Shown piece after piece: positions 25,047-32,716 of a DNA stretch of 64,000 bases (its first letter is position 1; the number at the start of each line of letters is the position of its first letter). The DNA lies in contig DATGJP010000042.1 of the NCBI GenBank assembly GCA_035295125.1, forward strand, positions 62,001 to 126,000. The letters are read 5' to 3'. The DNA comes from JAICMB01 sp035295125. Lineage in GTDB: Bacteria > Acidobacteriota > Terriglobia > Bryobacterales > Bryobacteraceae. A program made the translations under genes and the position numbers. A model generated the notes under the pieces. The model had not been told where the DNA came from. It searched no databases and saw only the letters and a list, made by a program, of their open reading frames with translations.

Positions 25047-26669
25047 ATGGTTGCCAATAGGGCATCTTTGTGCGCATTCATCTTCGCAGCCTCCGTCCTT
25101 TCCCAATCCGGCGGTGAACTGCGTTTTGCAGTCCGTGCCGACCCCAAGTCCTTCAATCCCCTGCTGACCCTAAACGAGGCAGAGGAGACGGTCCGTTACT
25201 TGACTGGGGGCGTATTGATCCGTATGAATCGTAGAACCCACGAATTGGAGCCGAATCTCGCTACCAGTTGGCGTATTTCAGAAAACGGCCGGAGAATCGA
25301 TTTTCAGTTGCGTTCGGGTGTGTTGTTTTCCGATGGAACCCCTTTTTCGTGTCAGGATGTTGCCTACACGATCCGGCAGATGATGGATCCGGCGTTGCAC
25401 TCGGCCGTTGGCGATTCCTTCAGGACGGCTCCAGGGCCCGTGGAGGCCGGCTGTACGGGCGCCGAATCAGTGATGGCGCGCTTTCCAGCCCCGGTGGCGG
25501 CGATCGACCTCCAGTTTGACCAGTTGGCCATTCTTTCTTCGCGTTCGCCGCGCAAGGAAGCAGCGGTGCTCGGGCCGTTCATGGTTTCCGAATACAAGCC
25601 CGCCAATTATATCCTGTTGAAGCGCAATCCGAACTACTGGATGAAAGATGAACGCGGTATTCGCCTCCCGTATCTCGATGCGATCCGGCTGGAGATTCAG
25701 CAGAACCGCGAGACTGAGGCACTGCGCTTCGAGCGCGGGCAATTAGATCTGGTGAATTCACTCGCGCCGGATCTGTTCGAACAACTTGCCTCGCGAGCGC
25801 CCAAAAGTGTCGTCGACGCCGGGCCCTCCTTCGATTGGGAACTTGTGTTCTTCAACCAGGTGGCCAAAGCGCCAATCGCGGAGTACAAGAAACGATGGTT
25901 CCGCTCCGCGAATTTCCGCAGGGCGATCTCGGAAGCGATCCATCGCGACGACTTGTGCAAGGTTGTGTACCGGGGGCATGCTGTGCCGGCAGCCGGGCCC
26001 GTCTCGCCTTCGAACAAGCTGTGGCTGAACACTTCCCTGAAGCCCGAAACTTACTCGGTCGAGAACGCTCTGGCACGCTTGGCGAAGGACGGCTTTCAGC
26101 GCAAGGGCAGCGGGTTGGTGGACAGTTCCGGGAACGCGGTGGAGTTCTCGATGATCACCAATGCCGGCAGCAAGGTTCACGAGCGGATGATGACGATGAT
26201 CCAACAGGACCTGGCCAAACTAGGCGTCCGCCTGAACGTAGTCGCACTCGATTTTCCGTCGCTGGTGGAACGCATCAGCCAGTCGTTTGCTTACGAGACC
26301 TGCCTAATGGCTTTCGCGAATATCGACCTGGATCCGGGTGGTCAGGTGAATGTCTGGATGAGTTCTGCGGAGAATCATCAGTGGAATCCGAACCAGAAGC
26401 AACCCGAGACAGAGTGGGAGGCGGAGATCGATCGATTGATGCGGACGCAGGCCGCTACGTCCGACATCCGCAAACGAAAAATCGCGTTCGATCGCGTTCA
26501 GGAGATCGTCGCGGAACAGGCTCCGATGCTCTTCCTGGTTTATCCGAACGCGCTATCGGCGATTTCCATGAATGTGCGGAATTCAAACCCTGCCGTTCTG
26601 CGGCCGCAGACTTACTGGAATGCGGAACGGCTCTTCCTCGGCAACAACCAGAAGGTCGCGTCCCGATAA
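25047..26669 (+). CDS. ABC transporter substrate-binding protein, family 5 (peptide/nickel type)
   Basis: 540 residues. Signal peptide (SLCAFIFAASVLSQS) followed by a complete SBP_bac_5 domain: GELRFAVRADPKSFNPLL, LEPNLATSWRISENGRRIDFQLRSGVLFSDGTPFS, VLGPFMVSEYKPANYILLKRNPNYW, FRRAISEAIHRDDLCKVVY and a C-terminal APMLFLVYPNALSAI. These proteins bind oligopeptides, nickel or other solutes in the periplasm and hand them to a DppBC/OppBC-type permease. No permease or ATPase gene is adjacent, so the importer must be elsewhere. It is divergent from the repeat protein. Ligand unknown. Confidence 0.9.
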   Translation: MVANRASLCAFIFAASVLSQSGGELRFAVRADPKSFNPLLTLNEAEETVRYLTGGVLIRMNRRTHELEPNLATSWRISENGRRIDFQLRSGVLFSDGTPFSCQDVAYTIRQMMDPALHSAVGDSFRTAPGPVEAGCTGAESVMARFPAPVAAIDLQFDQLAILSSRSPRKEAAVLGPFMVSEYKPANYILLKRNPNYWMKDERGIRLPYLDAIRLEIQQNRETEALRFERGQLDLVNSLAPDLFEQLASRAPKSVVDAGPSFDWELVFFNQVAKAPIAEYKKRWFRSANFRRAISEAIHRDDLCKVVYRGHAVPAAGPVSPSNKLWLNTSLKPETYSVENALARLAKDGFQRKGSGLVDSSGNAVEFSMITNAGSKVHERMMTMIQQDLAKLGVRLNVVALDFPSLVERISQSFAYETCLMAFANIDLDPGGQVNVWMSSAENHQWNPNQKQPETEWEAEIDRLMRTQAATSDIRKRKIAFDRVQEIVAEQAPMLFLVYPNALSAISMNVRNSNPAVLRPQTYWNAERLFLGNNQKVASR

Positions 26670-26673
26670 CTGA

Positions 26674-26761
26674 GTCTTTGAGAGCGGTATGCACAGGCGA
26701 GACCGCTGCGCCATCCTTTATGGCTCAACAGGATGCGAGCCAAGGTGGGGCGGGCATTCAG
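26674..26761 (+). repeat. 88-bp interspersed element, copy after the substrate-binding protein gene
   Basis: Begins GTCTTTGAGAGCGGTATGCA and ends GGTGGGGCGGGCATTCAG. It aligns end to end with the minus strand of 12697-12610, and a short derivative is at 3670-3705. It lies 5 bp past the stop of the substrate-binding protein, between convergent genes. Confidence 0.7.
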
Positions 26762-26812
26762 CGTGGTTGGCCGCTTCGAGGATATCTTCGTTGGATGCGC
26801 TCAAACGGCTTA

Positions 26813-27100
26813 TCATCGCAGCGATTCGCGCACGTCGTGGGCCGCATCGTGCAGGTCGCGTTTGGCGTCACGCACCGCATCGCGCGTTTCATCGCGGGCT
26901 TCCTGCATACCTTGGCGAATCTCTTTCCGGGCATCCTGAAGGCTTTGACGGACCTCGCGCCTCGCGTTCTGAATGTCCCGGCGAACCTGCTCCCGATTCG
27001 ATCGCAATTCGTTCCGTGTCCGGCGCCACTCGGAGCAATGGCAAGAAGACAGAACCGGCAGCAGTAGAACAGGAACGGCAATCAGCAAGAGGCGTCGCAT
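26813..27100 (-). CDS. Small lipoprotein with long charged amphipathic helix
   Basis: 95 residues from ATG 27100, preceded by GGAAAGGAGCAAGCT. Signal sequence RRLLLIAVPVLLLPVLSSC with a lipobox-like LSSC at residue 20. The mature part is one highly charged helix rich in Arg, Glu, Asp and Ala, with a roughly 11-residue repeat (NARREVRQSLQ, DARKEIRQGMQ, EARDETRDAVR, DAKRDLHDAAH). This resembles apolipoprotein-like or coiled-coil envelope proteins, and it may cover membrane or bind peptidoglycan. No family is recognised. Confidence 0.75.
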   Translation of the reverse strand: MRRLLLIAVPVLLLPVLSSCHCSEWRRTRNELRSNREQVRRDIQNARREVRQSLQDARKEIRQGMQEARDETRDAVRDAKRDLHDAAHDVRESLR

Positions 27101-27207
27101 AGCTTGCTCCTTTCCCGAGTATACGTGCTCATGTGCCGTAAAGTTCCCGGCCCAGGGGTAGGATTCCATTCTCGCAAGAGGAGGCATATAATCCGGGTAG
27201 GGGGAAA

Positions 27208-27321
27208 ATGGGCATGCGTCCACCAGACATTCCCGAGGTTCTCATCATCTTGGGTGTTGTCGCCACGGTGGTTTGGGGAATTTATAACTGGAAGCACCAC
27301 CATCTCGGGGCGCGAAAGTAG
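27208..27321 (+). CDS. 37-residue single-pass membrane microprotein
   Basis: ATG 27208 follows AGGGGGAAA, an excellent ribosome-binding site, and the frame ends at TAG 27319. The product has a short polar start (MGMRPPDIPE), one hydrophobic helix (VLIILGVVATVVWGIYNW) and a basic tail (KHHHLGARK). This is the makeup of small bitopic membrane proteins, as in respiratory or stress-related microproteins. It is too short for most gene callers. No homologue is recognised. Confidence 0.6.
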   Translation: MGMRPPDIPEVLIILGVVATVVWGIYNWKHHHLGARK

Positions 27322-27533
27322 CAGCTCTCCCTCGATTTCTTCCCGCGGGAAGAGACGAAGGTGATCTGCGGCGTTAGTTCTGCGACCCTGCGCCACCATT
27401 GTTTTCATCCACTTCTGTTGGACCTGCGCTCGCTGACGACGGGTTGCTGACCGACACCCCACCTCATTTGGTGATCCCCCCCGGTTCGCCATGGTATGAT
27501 TCATCGGCTGTTGCGTTCCTTGCGAGGGAAACC
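27322..27533. other. Intergenic region with a perfect 16-bp palindrome
   Basis: The palindrome TCTTCCCGCGGGAAGA lies at 27338-27353, 17 bp after the microprotein stop. It has no T-run, so an operator is as likely as a terminator. A TATGAT at 27495-27500 could be a -10 element for the gene starting at 27534. Confidence 0.35.
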
Positions 27534-28478
27534 ATGTGCACAGGATTCCACCTGCGGCTATTATTCATGACAGTGGCGGCGGCTTTCGCCTGCCCCCACA
27601 ATACGTGGGCCGTCGCGTGGACTTTCGATTCTGTAACCTATACGCCGCCTGCAGGCTTTTCTCCCGTCACGGGCGGGCCGGCCGATCGTGAAGAGTGGAA
27701 ACGCGTCGACGGTGCTCGCTCCTGCGAGATCGCGGTATTTTGGGCGGTCGATGCGACCCCGGATGCCATCGCGGACCATGCACGCCAGTGGTCGAGGATA
27801 GCGGACGCGCTGTTCCATACCGGTCCCGGCATCCCTCCGTCGGCGCGAACGCTGCCCAGCGGCGCCCAGTTGGTCGCCGGCATCGGCATGGGCCGTTTCA
27901 ACGGTGTGCCCGTCGTCGTGACGCTGTTCACAGTCCGCGGCGCGGGCCGCGTGACGCCGGTACTAATCCTCACGCCAACGGCTGAAGCCTTGAAGGACTA
28001 CACTCGCTCTATTGAGGGCTTTACAGCGTCACTTATTGCGCACCCCTCATGGCAGCGGCCCGCGAATTTACCTTCGGAACCGCTCCCTGTGAGGATCGCC
28101 GATCTCGCTGGAACCTGGCAGCGCGGCTCGGGCAACGTCATCAACTACGTGAATTCGTGGGGCGCCATCACCGGCAGCAACACCACCTTCTTTAACGAGG
28201 TGTTGACCGTCGCGCCGGACGGTGGCTACCAGTCGTCGATGGCAGGCATGACGAGCGGACGTGTCGTGCGCGACAAGATCGCTGGAAAGTGGATCCTGGA
28301 CGGCGAGTTCCTGGTGGTCACCCAACCAGGCTACTCGAACAAGCGGCTACGGTTCGCGCTCCTGGTGGAAGGCGCCGACGGCACTGTGATCGGCCTTTCG
28401 CCGGCGGATAAGCCGGTGAGCCTGGGCACGATTAACGGCGCGGGCGAGTTCTGGGTAAGGAAAAAAGGCACGCGTTGA
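27534..28478 (+). CDS. Secreted protein of unknown function with C-terminal lipocalin-like segment
   Basis: 314 residues from ATG 27534, preceded by GCGAGGGAAACC. Signal peptide (LRLLFMTVAAAFACPHNTWA). The N-terminal half reads WTFDSVTYTPPAGFSPVTGG and CEIAVFWAVDATPDAIADHA. The C-terminal half (from about 195) has IADLAGTWQRGSGN, a Tyr/Asn-rich stretch, and KIAGKWILDGEFLVVTQPG, a pattern of beta-strand pairs seen in lipocalin-like or stress-related beta-barrels. I recognise no named family. The gene converges on the subtilase with 15 bp between them. Confidence 0.7.
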   Translation: MCTGFHLRLLFMTVAAAFACPHNTWAVAWTFDSVTYTPPAGFSPVTGGPADREEWKRVDGARSCEIAVFWAVDATPDAIADHARQWSRIADALFHTGPGIPPSARTLPSGAQLVAGIGMGRFNGVPVVVTLFTVRGAGRVTPVLILTPTAEALKDYTRSIEGFTASLIAHPSWQRPANLPSEPLPVRIADLAGTWQRGSGNVINYVNSWGAITGSNTTFFNEVLTVAPDGGYQSSMAGMTSGRVVRDKIAGKWILDGEFLVVTQPGYSNKRLRFALLVEGADGTVIGLSPADKPVSLGTINGAGEFWVRKKGTR

Positions 28479-28493
28479 CGAAGCGGCTCTCGT

Positions 28494-30182
28494 CTACTTC
28501 TCACCTTTGACCAGGATGGTCGTCGTCTCGGAACTGTTCGCGGCCGTGGTGCCCCAGACCACGTTTGTGCCCCACACAATCCCGAATCCGCTCATGGAAC
28601 TGGTGCCCCAAACAATATTCGTGCCCCAGACGATGTTGCTTCCCGATACGAGCACGTTGGTGCCCCACACGATGTTCGTACCCCAAACGATATTCGTGCC
28701 CCACACGATGTTGCTGCCGGACAGCACTAGCGACACGGTCCGCTTACTTGGGTTGTAAGTGACCGTCGGCGATTCTGCACTGCCCTGCGCGACGTCGGTA
28801 TTGTTGAGAGCCGCCCAGACATCTAAATATCCGGCGCCGATCGTGAATATGTCGTAATAGCTTGTGTAGGTAGCGTGGGTCACCGGGTCCGTTGCAACGC
28901 TCGAACTCGGAAACGACTTGCTGGCTGTCTTCATGAGCCTGGCTTTCACCTGGTCCGGCGTCAGGCTGGGTGTCTGCTGCAACAATAATGCAGCCGCTCC
29001 GCTGACAACACCCGTAGCCATGCTGGTACCGCTGAGTACGAAATAATACGGACTGTTTCCGGAATAGGAACAGTAGTCGGAGTAAGGTGCGTAATTGGTG
29101 GCGTAGTTGGCTTCGAGCGTCGCAAAGTTTGCTACTGCGACGGAAACGATCTGGTTGCCGGGAGCTACCAGGTCAGGCTTCACGACGTGATCGAACAACG
29201 TCGGGCCCTTCGAACTGTAGCTCGCCACCAGGTCATCACCCCGTGTACTCGTCCCCATCGTTTTCATGGCCCCTACCGTAATGACGTAGGGATCATTGCC
29301 GGGAGCTGTGATCGTCGCGTAGCCCTCGGTATTTGCGGAGTTGTTCCGGCCTTCATTCCCGGCCGCAACTACGACGACAATGCCGGCTTTCCAGGCCTTC
29401 TCTACCGCCTGGCAGAGCGGGTCAACCTTATAGCTTTCGTAAACGGGACGGCCCAGCGAGAGATTAATGACGCGGATGTTGTATTGGGACTTCAGTTGGA
29501 TGGCAGCGTTGATCGCCGCGATGACCGTACTGTCGGTGCCCTGGCCATTACCATCGAGAGCCGCCAGGCTAATGAGGGTCGCGGCAGGAGCAATGCCGCC
29601 GAAGTGATAGAATCCGGACGCCGACCAAACGCCTTGTCCTCCAATAATGCCTGCAACATGCGTTCCGTGTCCATAATTGTCGACGTTCGCCGCACCGCCG
29701 GAAACAAACGCCTGCGAATACACATTGTTCGACAAGTCGCCCATGTTAAAGATGCCGCTGTCGATGACTGCAATGCCGATTCCCTTTCCCGTCCAGCCGG
29801 ACTGCTGAGCGGAAATTGCACCGACCGTTTCGCGCATGTAATCGACACCCGCGGAAGTTAGTGGATGATCGATCGAGATGTGCTCGACTTCCGGATCCTC
29901 AGCCAGCGCCGCAACCTCGCTGCCTGGAATGGTATATGCAGCGCCGCGAATGAGGTCGAGACCGCGGCGAAAACGGCCACCGCGATCCGTCACTTTGCGG
30001 TGATGTCGCTCGCCAGGGTCAGTCCTGTATTGAACTATGACATCGACGTTCTGTGCTCCCACGGCCAGCAGGTCCGGAGATGTCTTTTCACCGAAAGCGC
30101 AACAAGGTACGGCAACCGCTGCGCTCACCATGGCTACAACGGCGGGCAGTTTTGCGATTCCGACACTGTTCCACGAAGTCAC
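28494..30182 (-). CDS. Secreted subtilisin-like serine protease (S8) with C-terminal NIVWGT repeats
   Basis: 562 residues. Signal peptide (AVVAMVSAAVAVPCCAFG), an inhibitor_I9-like propeptide (VDVIVQYRTDP ... IPGSEVAALAEDPEVEHISID), then the S8 domain with catalytic D141 (AVIDSG), H172 (YGHGTHVAG), oxyanion N276 (AAGNEG) and S387 (SGTSMAT). After about residue 455 the sequence becomes a run of NIVWGT units with small insertions (NVLVSGS, SSMSGFG), encoded at 28548-28712. The repeat region would form a short beta-strand ladder and may anchor or stabilise the exported enzyme. Catalysis should be intact. Confidence 0.9.
   Translation of the reverse strand: MTSWNSVGIAKLPAVVAMVSAAVAVPCCAFGEKTSPDLLAVGAQNVDVIVQYRTDPGERHHRKVTDRGGRFRRGLDLIRGAAYTIPGSEVAALAEDPEVEHISIDHPLTSAGVDYMRETVGAISAQQSGWTGKGIGIAVIDSGIFNMGDLSNNVYSQAFVSGGAANVDNYGHGTHVAGIIGGQGVWSASGFYHFGGIAPAATLISLAALDGNGQGTDSTVIAAINAAIQLKSQYNIRVINLSLGRPVYESYKVDPLCQAVEKAWKAGIVVVVAAGNEGRNNSANTEGYATITAPGNDPYVITVGAMKTMGTSTRGDDLVASYSSKGPTLFDHVVKPDLVAPGNQIVSVAVANFATLEANYATNYAPYSDYCSYSGNSPYYFVLSGTSMATGVVSGAAALLLQQTPSLTPDQVKARLMKTASKSFPSSSVATDPVTHATYTSYYDIFTIGAGYLDVWAALNNTDVAQGSAESPTVTYNPSKRTVSLVLSGSNIVWGTNIVWGTNIVWGTNVLVSGSNIVWGTNIVWGTSSMSGFGIVWGTNVVWGTTAANSSETTTILVKGEK
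28548..28712 (-). repeat. Tandem 18-bp units encoding NIVWGT
   Basis: Seven or eight hexapeptide units (NIVWGT, GIVWGT, NVVWGT), partly in direct tandem, within the 3' end of the subtilase gene. They are in-frame coding repeats, not CRISPR: unit length is 18 bp with no unique spacers. Confidence 0.85.
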
Positions 30183-30351
30183 GCGCGGGAAAATGCAGGT
30201 TGAGGTCCAGTGTCAGTCCGGTTGAATGTTATTGGAAAACAAGAACATTGCTGAGCGGGGGGCGTTGGGGAGGCCATTTTGTCACGCCGGACGACACGCC
30301 GGAGCGACAACTTGGCGCATCCGGCTTTGGCCGGGAAGGCTCCGTCCTTCC

Positions 30352-30376
30352 AAAAAGCAGGCGAAACCGCCTGCTT
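30352..30376 (-). terminator. Rho-independent terminator of the LolA-like gene (minus strand)
   Basis: On the minus strand AAGCAGGCG, a four-base loop GTTT and CGCCTGCTT form a perfect 9-bp stem, with the transcript running into five U residues. It lies 75 bp past the stop of the gene at 30451. The hairpin core resembles that in the 88-bp interspersed element, so it may derive from it. The rest of 30183-30450 shows no gene. Confidence 0.75.
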
Positions 30377-30450
30377 CACCCTTCCACGGAATCCAAAACC
30401 CGGGCCCAGGCGCTTTGGGACGCCGTGAGCGGCAATTTGAAACGATGTGC

Positions 30451-31404
30451 CTAGTTCTGCTTTGGCACTTCGAATTGAACCGTCGAACTCGCATCTGTCT
30501 TCCGGAAATCGTTGTTTTCCATCGAAAGCGTAATCGTACGCTTGTAGCCCCAGAACACGTTCAGGTAGAACTCGGTCCCATACGTGGCCGGGAACCAGAC
30601 GTTCTCCGCCACTCGCTGGTACGTGACCGAGAAGCCGGTCTGACGCAGGTTCGTTCCGAGGAAAACCCGCACGCCCCACGGAATTGGAGCCGCCATGTCC
30701 GTTGCAATCCGTATGGGCTGATACTCCGCCGCGTCGATCCAGGCCTCGCCACGCCATTCGCCCTCGCACTCGTCCGGTTCATCGATATCGATGCATCCGC
30801 CCGGCCGTTTCAGCGGCTCAAAGGCGATGCGATAGTAGTGCCGGCCCTGGAAGTCGCCCTCGCCCTTCAGGGAGAAGCGGTAAAGCTTCTGAGACCGGCC
30901 GGTCAATGGGAACAGCGACGGCGGTATGCCATCGCGGGCTTTCTCGTCACTCACCAGGCCATCGGTAAGCTCCTTCACCAGGTCGCCATCGACGTCCAGC
31001 CCCTTGTAGTGATACCCAGGTTCGGTGTACGGCAGCATCTTCCTGCCCTTGCGATATTCTCCACTGAACGAAAGGAGCTTTTTTTCGGTCGCACTTTCTG
31101 TCGGAAATACCAGGTATTCCCGGTTCTCCTTTCGAGAAAGCACGCCGTTTCCGCGAATCAGGGTGCTGCGGATCTTCTGATGATAGAGATAGAGCCTGCG
31201 CTCGCCCGCGGCCTTGTCCAAGTTGACTGCCACCTTGGACATAATGGCTGCAACATCCTCGACCCCCGTTGCAGCCCGCCCCAGCGAACCGCACAACGAC
31301 AACACGACAAGCTTCTGAACCGCTGTCACTCGTAAGCTATTACGGCTTGCTATTCCTCCGAGTTGCGCTAAATGTGACATCTCTGTTAAAAGACGAAGCC
31401 GCAT
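30451..31404 (-). CDS. Exported protein, LolA/outer-membrane lipoprotein-sorting-like
   Basis: Up to 317 residues. ATG 31404 is the first start, but a GTG about 28 codons in (VTAVQKLVVLSLCGSLGRA) would give a normal signal peptide, so the start is uncertain. The mature protein has the long beta-strand pattern of LolA/LolB-fold proteins often found in acidobacteria: GKENREYLVFPTE-like strands, KGEGDFQGRHYYRIAFEPL, EWRGEAWIDAAEYQPIRIA and VAENVWFPATYGTEFYL. Periplasmic location and lipid or lipoprotein handling are inferred from fold resemblance only. Divergent from glutamate dehydrogenase by 31 bp. Confidence 0.65.
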   Translation of the reverse strand: MRLRLLTEMSHLAQLGGIASRNSLRVTAVQKLVVLSLCGSLGRAATGVEDVAAIMSKVAVNLDKAAGERRLYLYHQKIRSTLIRGNGVLSRKENREYLVFPTESATEKKLLSFSGEYRKGRKMLPYTEPGYHYKGLDVDGDLVKELTDGLVSDEKARDGIPPSLFPLTGRSQKLYRFSLKGEGDFQGRHYYRIAFEPLKRPGGCIDIDEPDECEGEWRGEAWIDAAEYQPIRIATDMAAPIPWGVRVFLGTNLRQTGFSVTYQRVAENVWFPATYGTEFYLNVFWGYKRTITLSMENNDFRKTDASSTVQFEVPKQN

Positions 31405-31435
31405 GCCACAATGGGAATGGAGGCATGACTAGCCG

Positions 31436-32716
31436 ATGATCCTCGAGGCGACCTCGTCCGTCGACAAAGAGAGGGAAATCAATCCCTGGTTATCCGCCGC
31501 AGCCCGCTTCGATGAAGCGTCCGAGCGGCTCGGCCTTGATGAAGGCCTAAGAAAAGTTCTGCGAACTCCTTCCATGGAGTTAACCGTCCACATCCCTGTT
31601 CAGTTGGATGACGGCCGGATTGAGGTGTTCACGGGCTACCGCGTTCAGCATTCCATCGCGCGCGGTCCTGCGAAAGGCGGCATCCGTTTTGCCCCCGACG
31701 TGAGCCTCGACGAGGTCCGCGCCCTCGCTTCCTGGATGACCTGGAAGTGCGCGGTAGTGAATATTCCGTTTGGCGGCGGCAAAGGCGGCGTCATTTGCGA
31801 CCCCGAACTCCTCTCGCAAACCGAACTCGAAAAGATCACCCGCCGGTACACCGCGGAGATTCTTGAAGTGATCGGCCCCGAGCGCGACGTTCCCGCGCCG
31901 GATATGAATACCAATGCCCAGGTGATGTCCTGGATCATGGACACCTATTCCATGCACAAGCGCCACACCGTGACCGCCGTTGTCACTGGCAAACCGCTGG
32001 AGCTTGGTGGTTCACGTGGCCGTCCGGAAGCGACTGGCCGAGGTTGCATGATCGTAACGATGCAGGCGCTCCGGCTGCTCGGGCTCGAACCGGCGCAGAC
32101 GCGCGTGGTCGTACAAGGGTTCGGCAATGTAGGCGGAATGGCCGCCAAGCTCATGGTGCGCGCCGGATTCAAAATCATCTGCGTCATCGAATACGATGGC
32201 GCGGTCTACAATCCGAAGGGCATCGACGTCGAAGGGCTGATGCGGCACCGCGAGGAAACGGGTTCCATTACCGGGTTCTCCGAGGCTGAGGACATCGACC
32301 GGGAAGACGCTTTGTATCTTGATTGCGAAGTGCTTCTGCCGGCCGCGAAGGAGAACGTGATCACGTCCGCGAATGCTGACCGCATCCGTACCCGTATCAT
32401 TTGTGAAGGCGCAAACGGGCCCACGACCTCCGAAGCGGATTCGATTCTGGCCGACAAGAAAATCATGGTTCTGCCGGATATTCTCGCCAATGCCGGCGGC
32501 GTTACCGTTTCATATTTCGAATGGGTGCAGAATCGCCAGGGTTACTTCTGGAACGAACAGCTCGTCAACGGGCGTCTGGAAGAGATCATGGTAAACAGCT
32601 TTAAAGATGTGGTCGGGTACGCGGAGAAGCACCGCGTGCATAACCGCATCGCGGCATACATGTTAGCGATTGATAGAGTAGCTACTGCAATAAAACTACG
32701 CGGCATTTACGCATGA
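31436..32716 (+). CDS. Glutamate dehydrogenase (Glu/Leu/Phe/Val dehydrogenase family)
   Basis: 426 residues, the size of the hexameric short-type GDH. It interconverts 2-oxoglutarate plus ammonia and glutamate. The N-terminal ELFV domain has YRVQHSIARGPAKGGIRFAP and the substrate-binding Lys in PFGGGKGGV (K116). The NAD(P)-binding domain has VVQGFGNVGGMAAKLM. The stretch ILANAGGVTVSYFEWVQN is diagnostic of GDH in this family. GGAGG lies a little far (about 13 bases) from the start. The stop overlaps the TPR gene start by 4 bp. Confidence 0.93.
   Translation: MILEATSSVDKEREINPWLSAAARFDEASERLGLDEGLRKVLRTPSMELTVHIPVQLDDGRIEVFTGYRVQHSIARGPAKGGIRFAPDVSLDEVRALASWMTWKCAVVNIPFGGGKGGVICDPELLSQTELEKITRRYTAEILEVIGPERDVPAPDMNTNAQVMSWIMDTYSMHKRHTVTAVVTGKPLELGGSRGRPEATGRGCMIVTMQALRLLGLEPAQTRVVVQGFGNVGGMAAKLMVRAGFKIICVIEYDGAVYNPKGIDVEGLMRHREETGSITGFSEAEDIDREDALYLDCEVLLPAAKENVITSANADRIRTRIICEGANGPTTSEADSILADKKIMVLPDILANAGGVTVSYFEWVQNRQGYFWNEQLVNGRLEEIMVNSFKDVVGYAEKHRVHNRIAAYMLAIDRVATAIKLRGIYA

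Noticed and set aside
25835..27067. Plus-strand 410-residue frame overlapping the substrate-binding protein
   Set aside because: Arg/Gly-rich frame-shift shadow without motifs; it crosses the stop of the real gene, the interspersed repeat and the antisense of the small lipoprotein.
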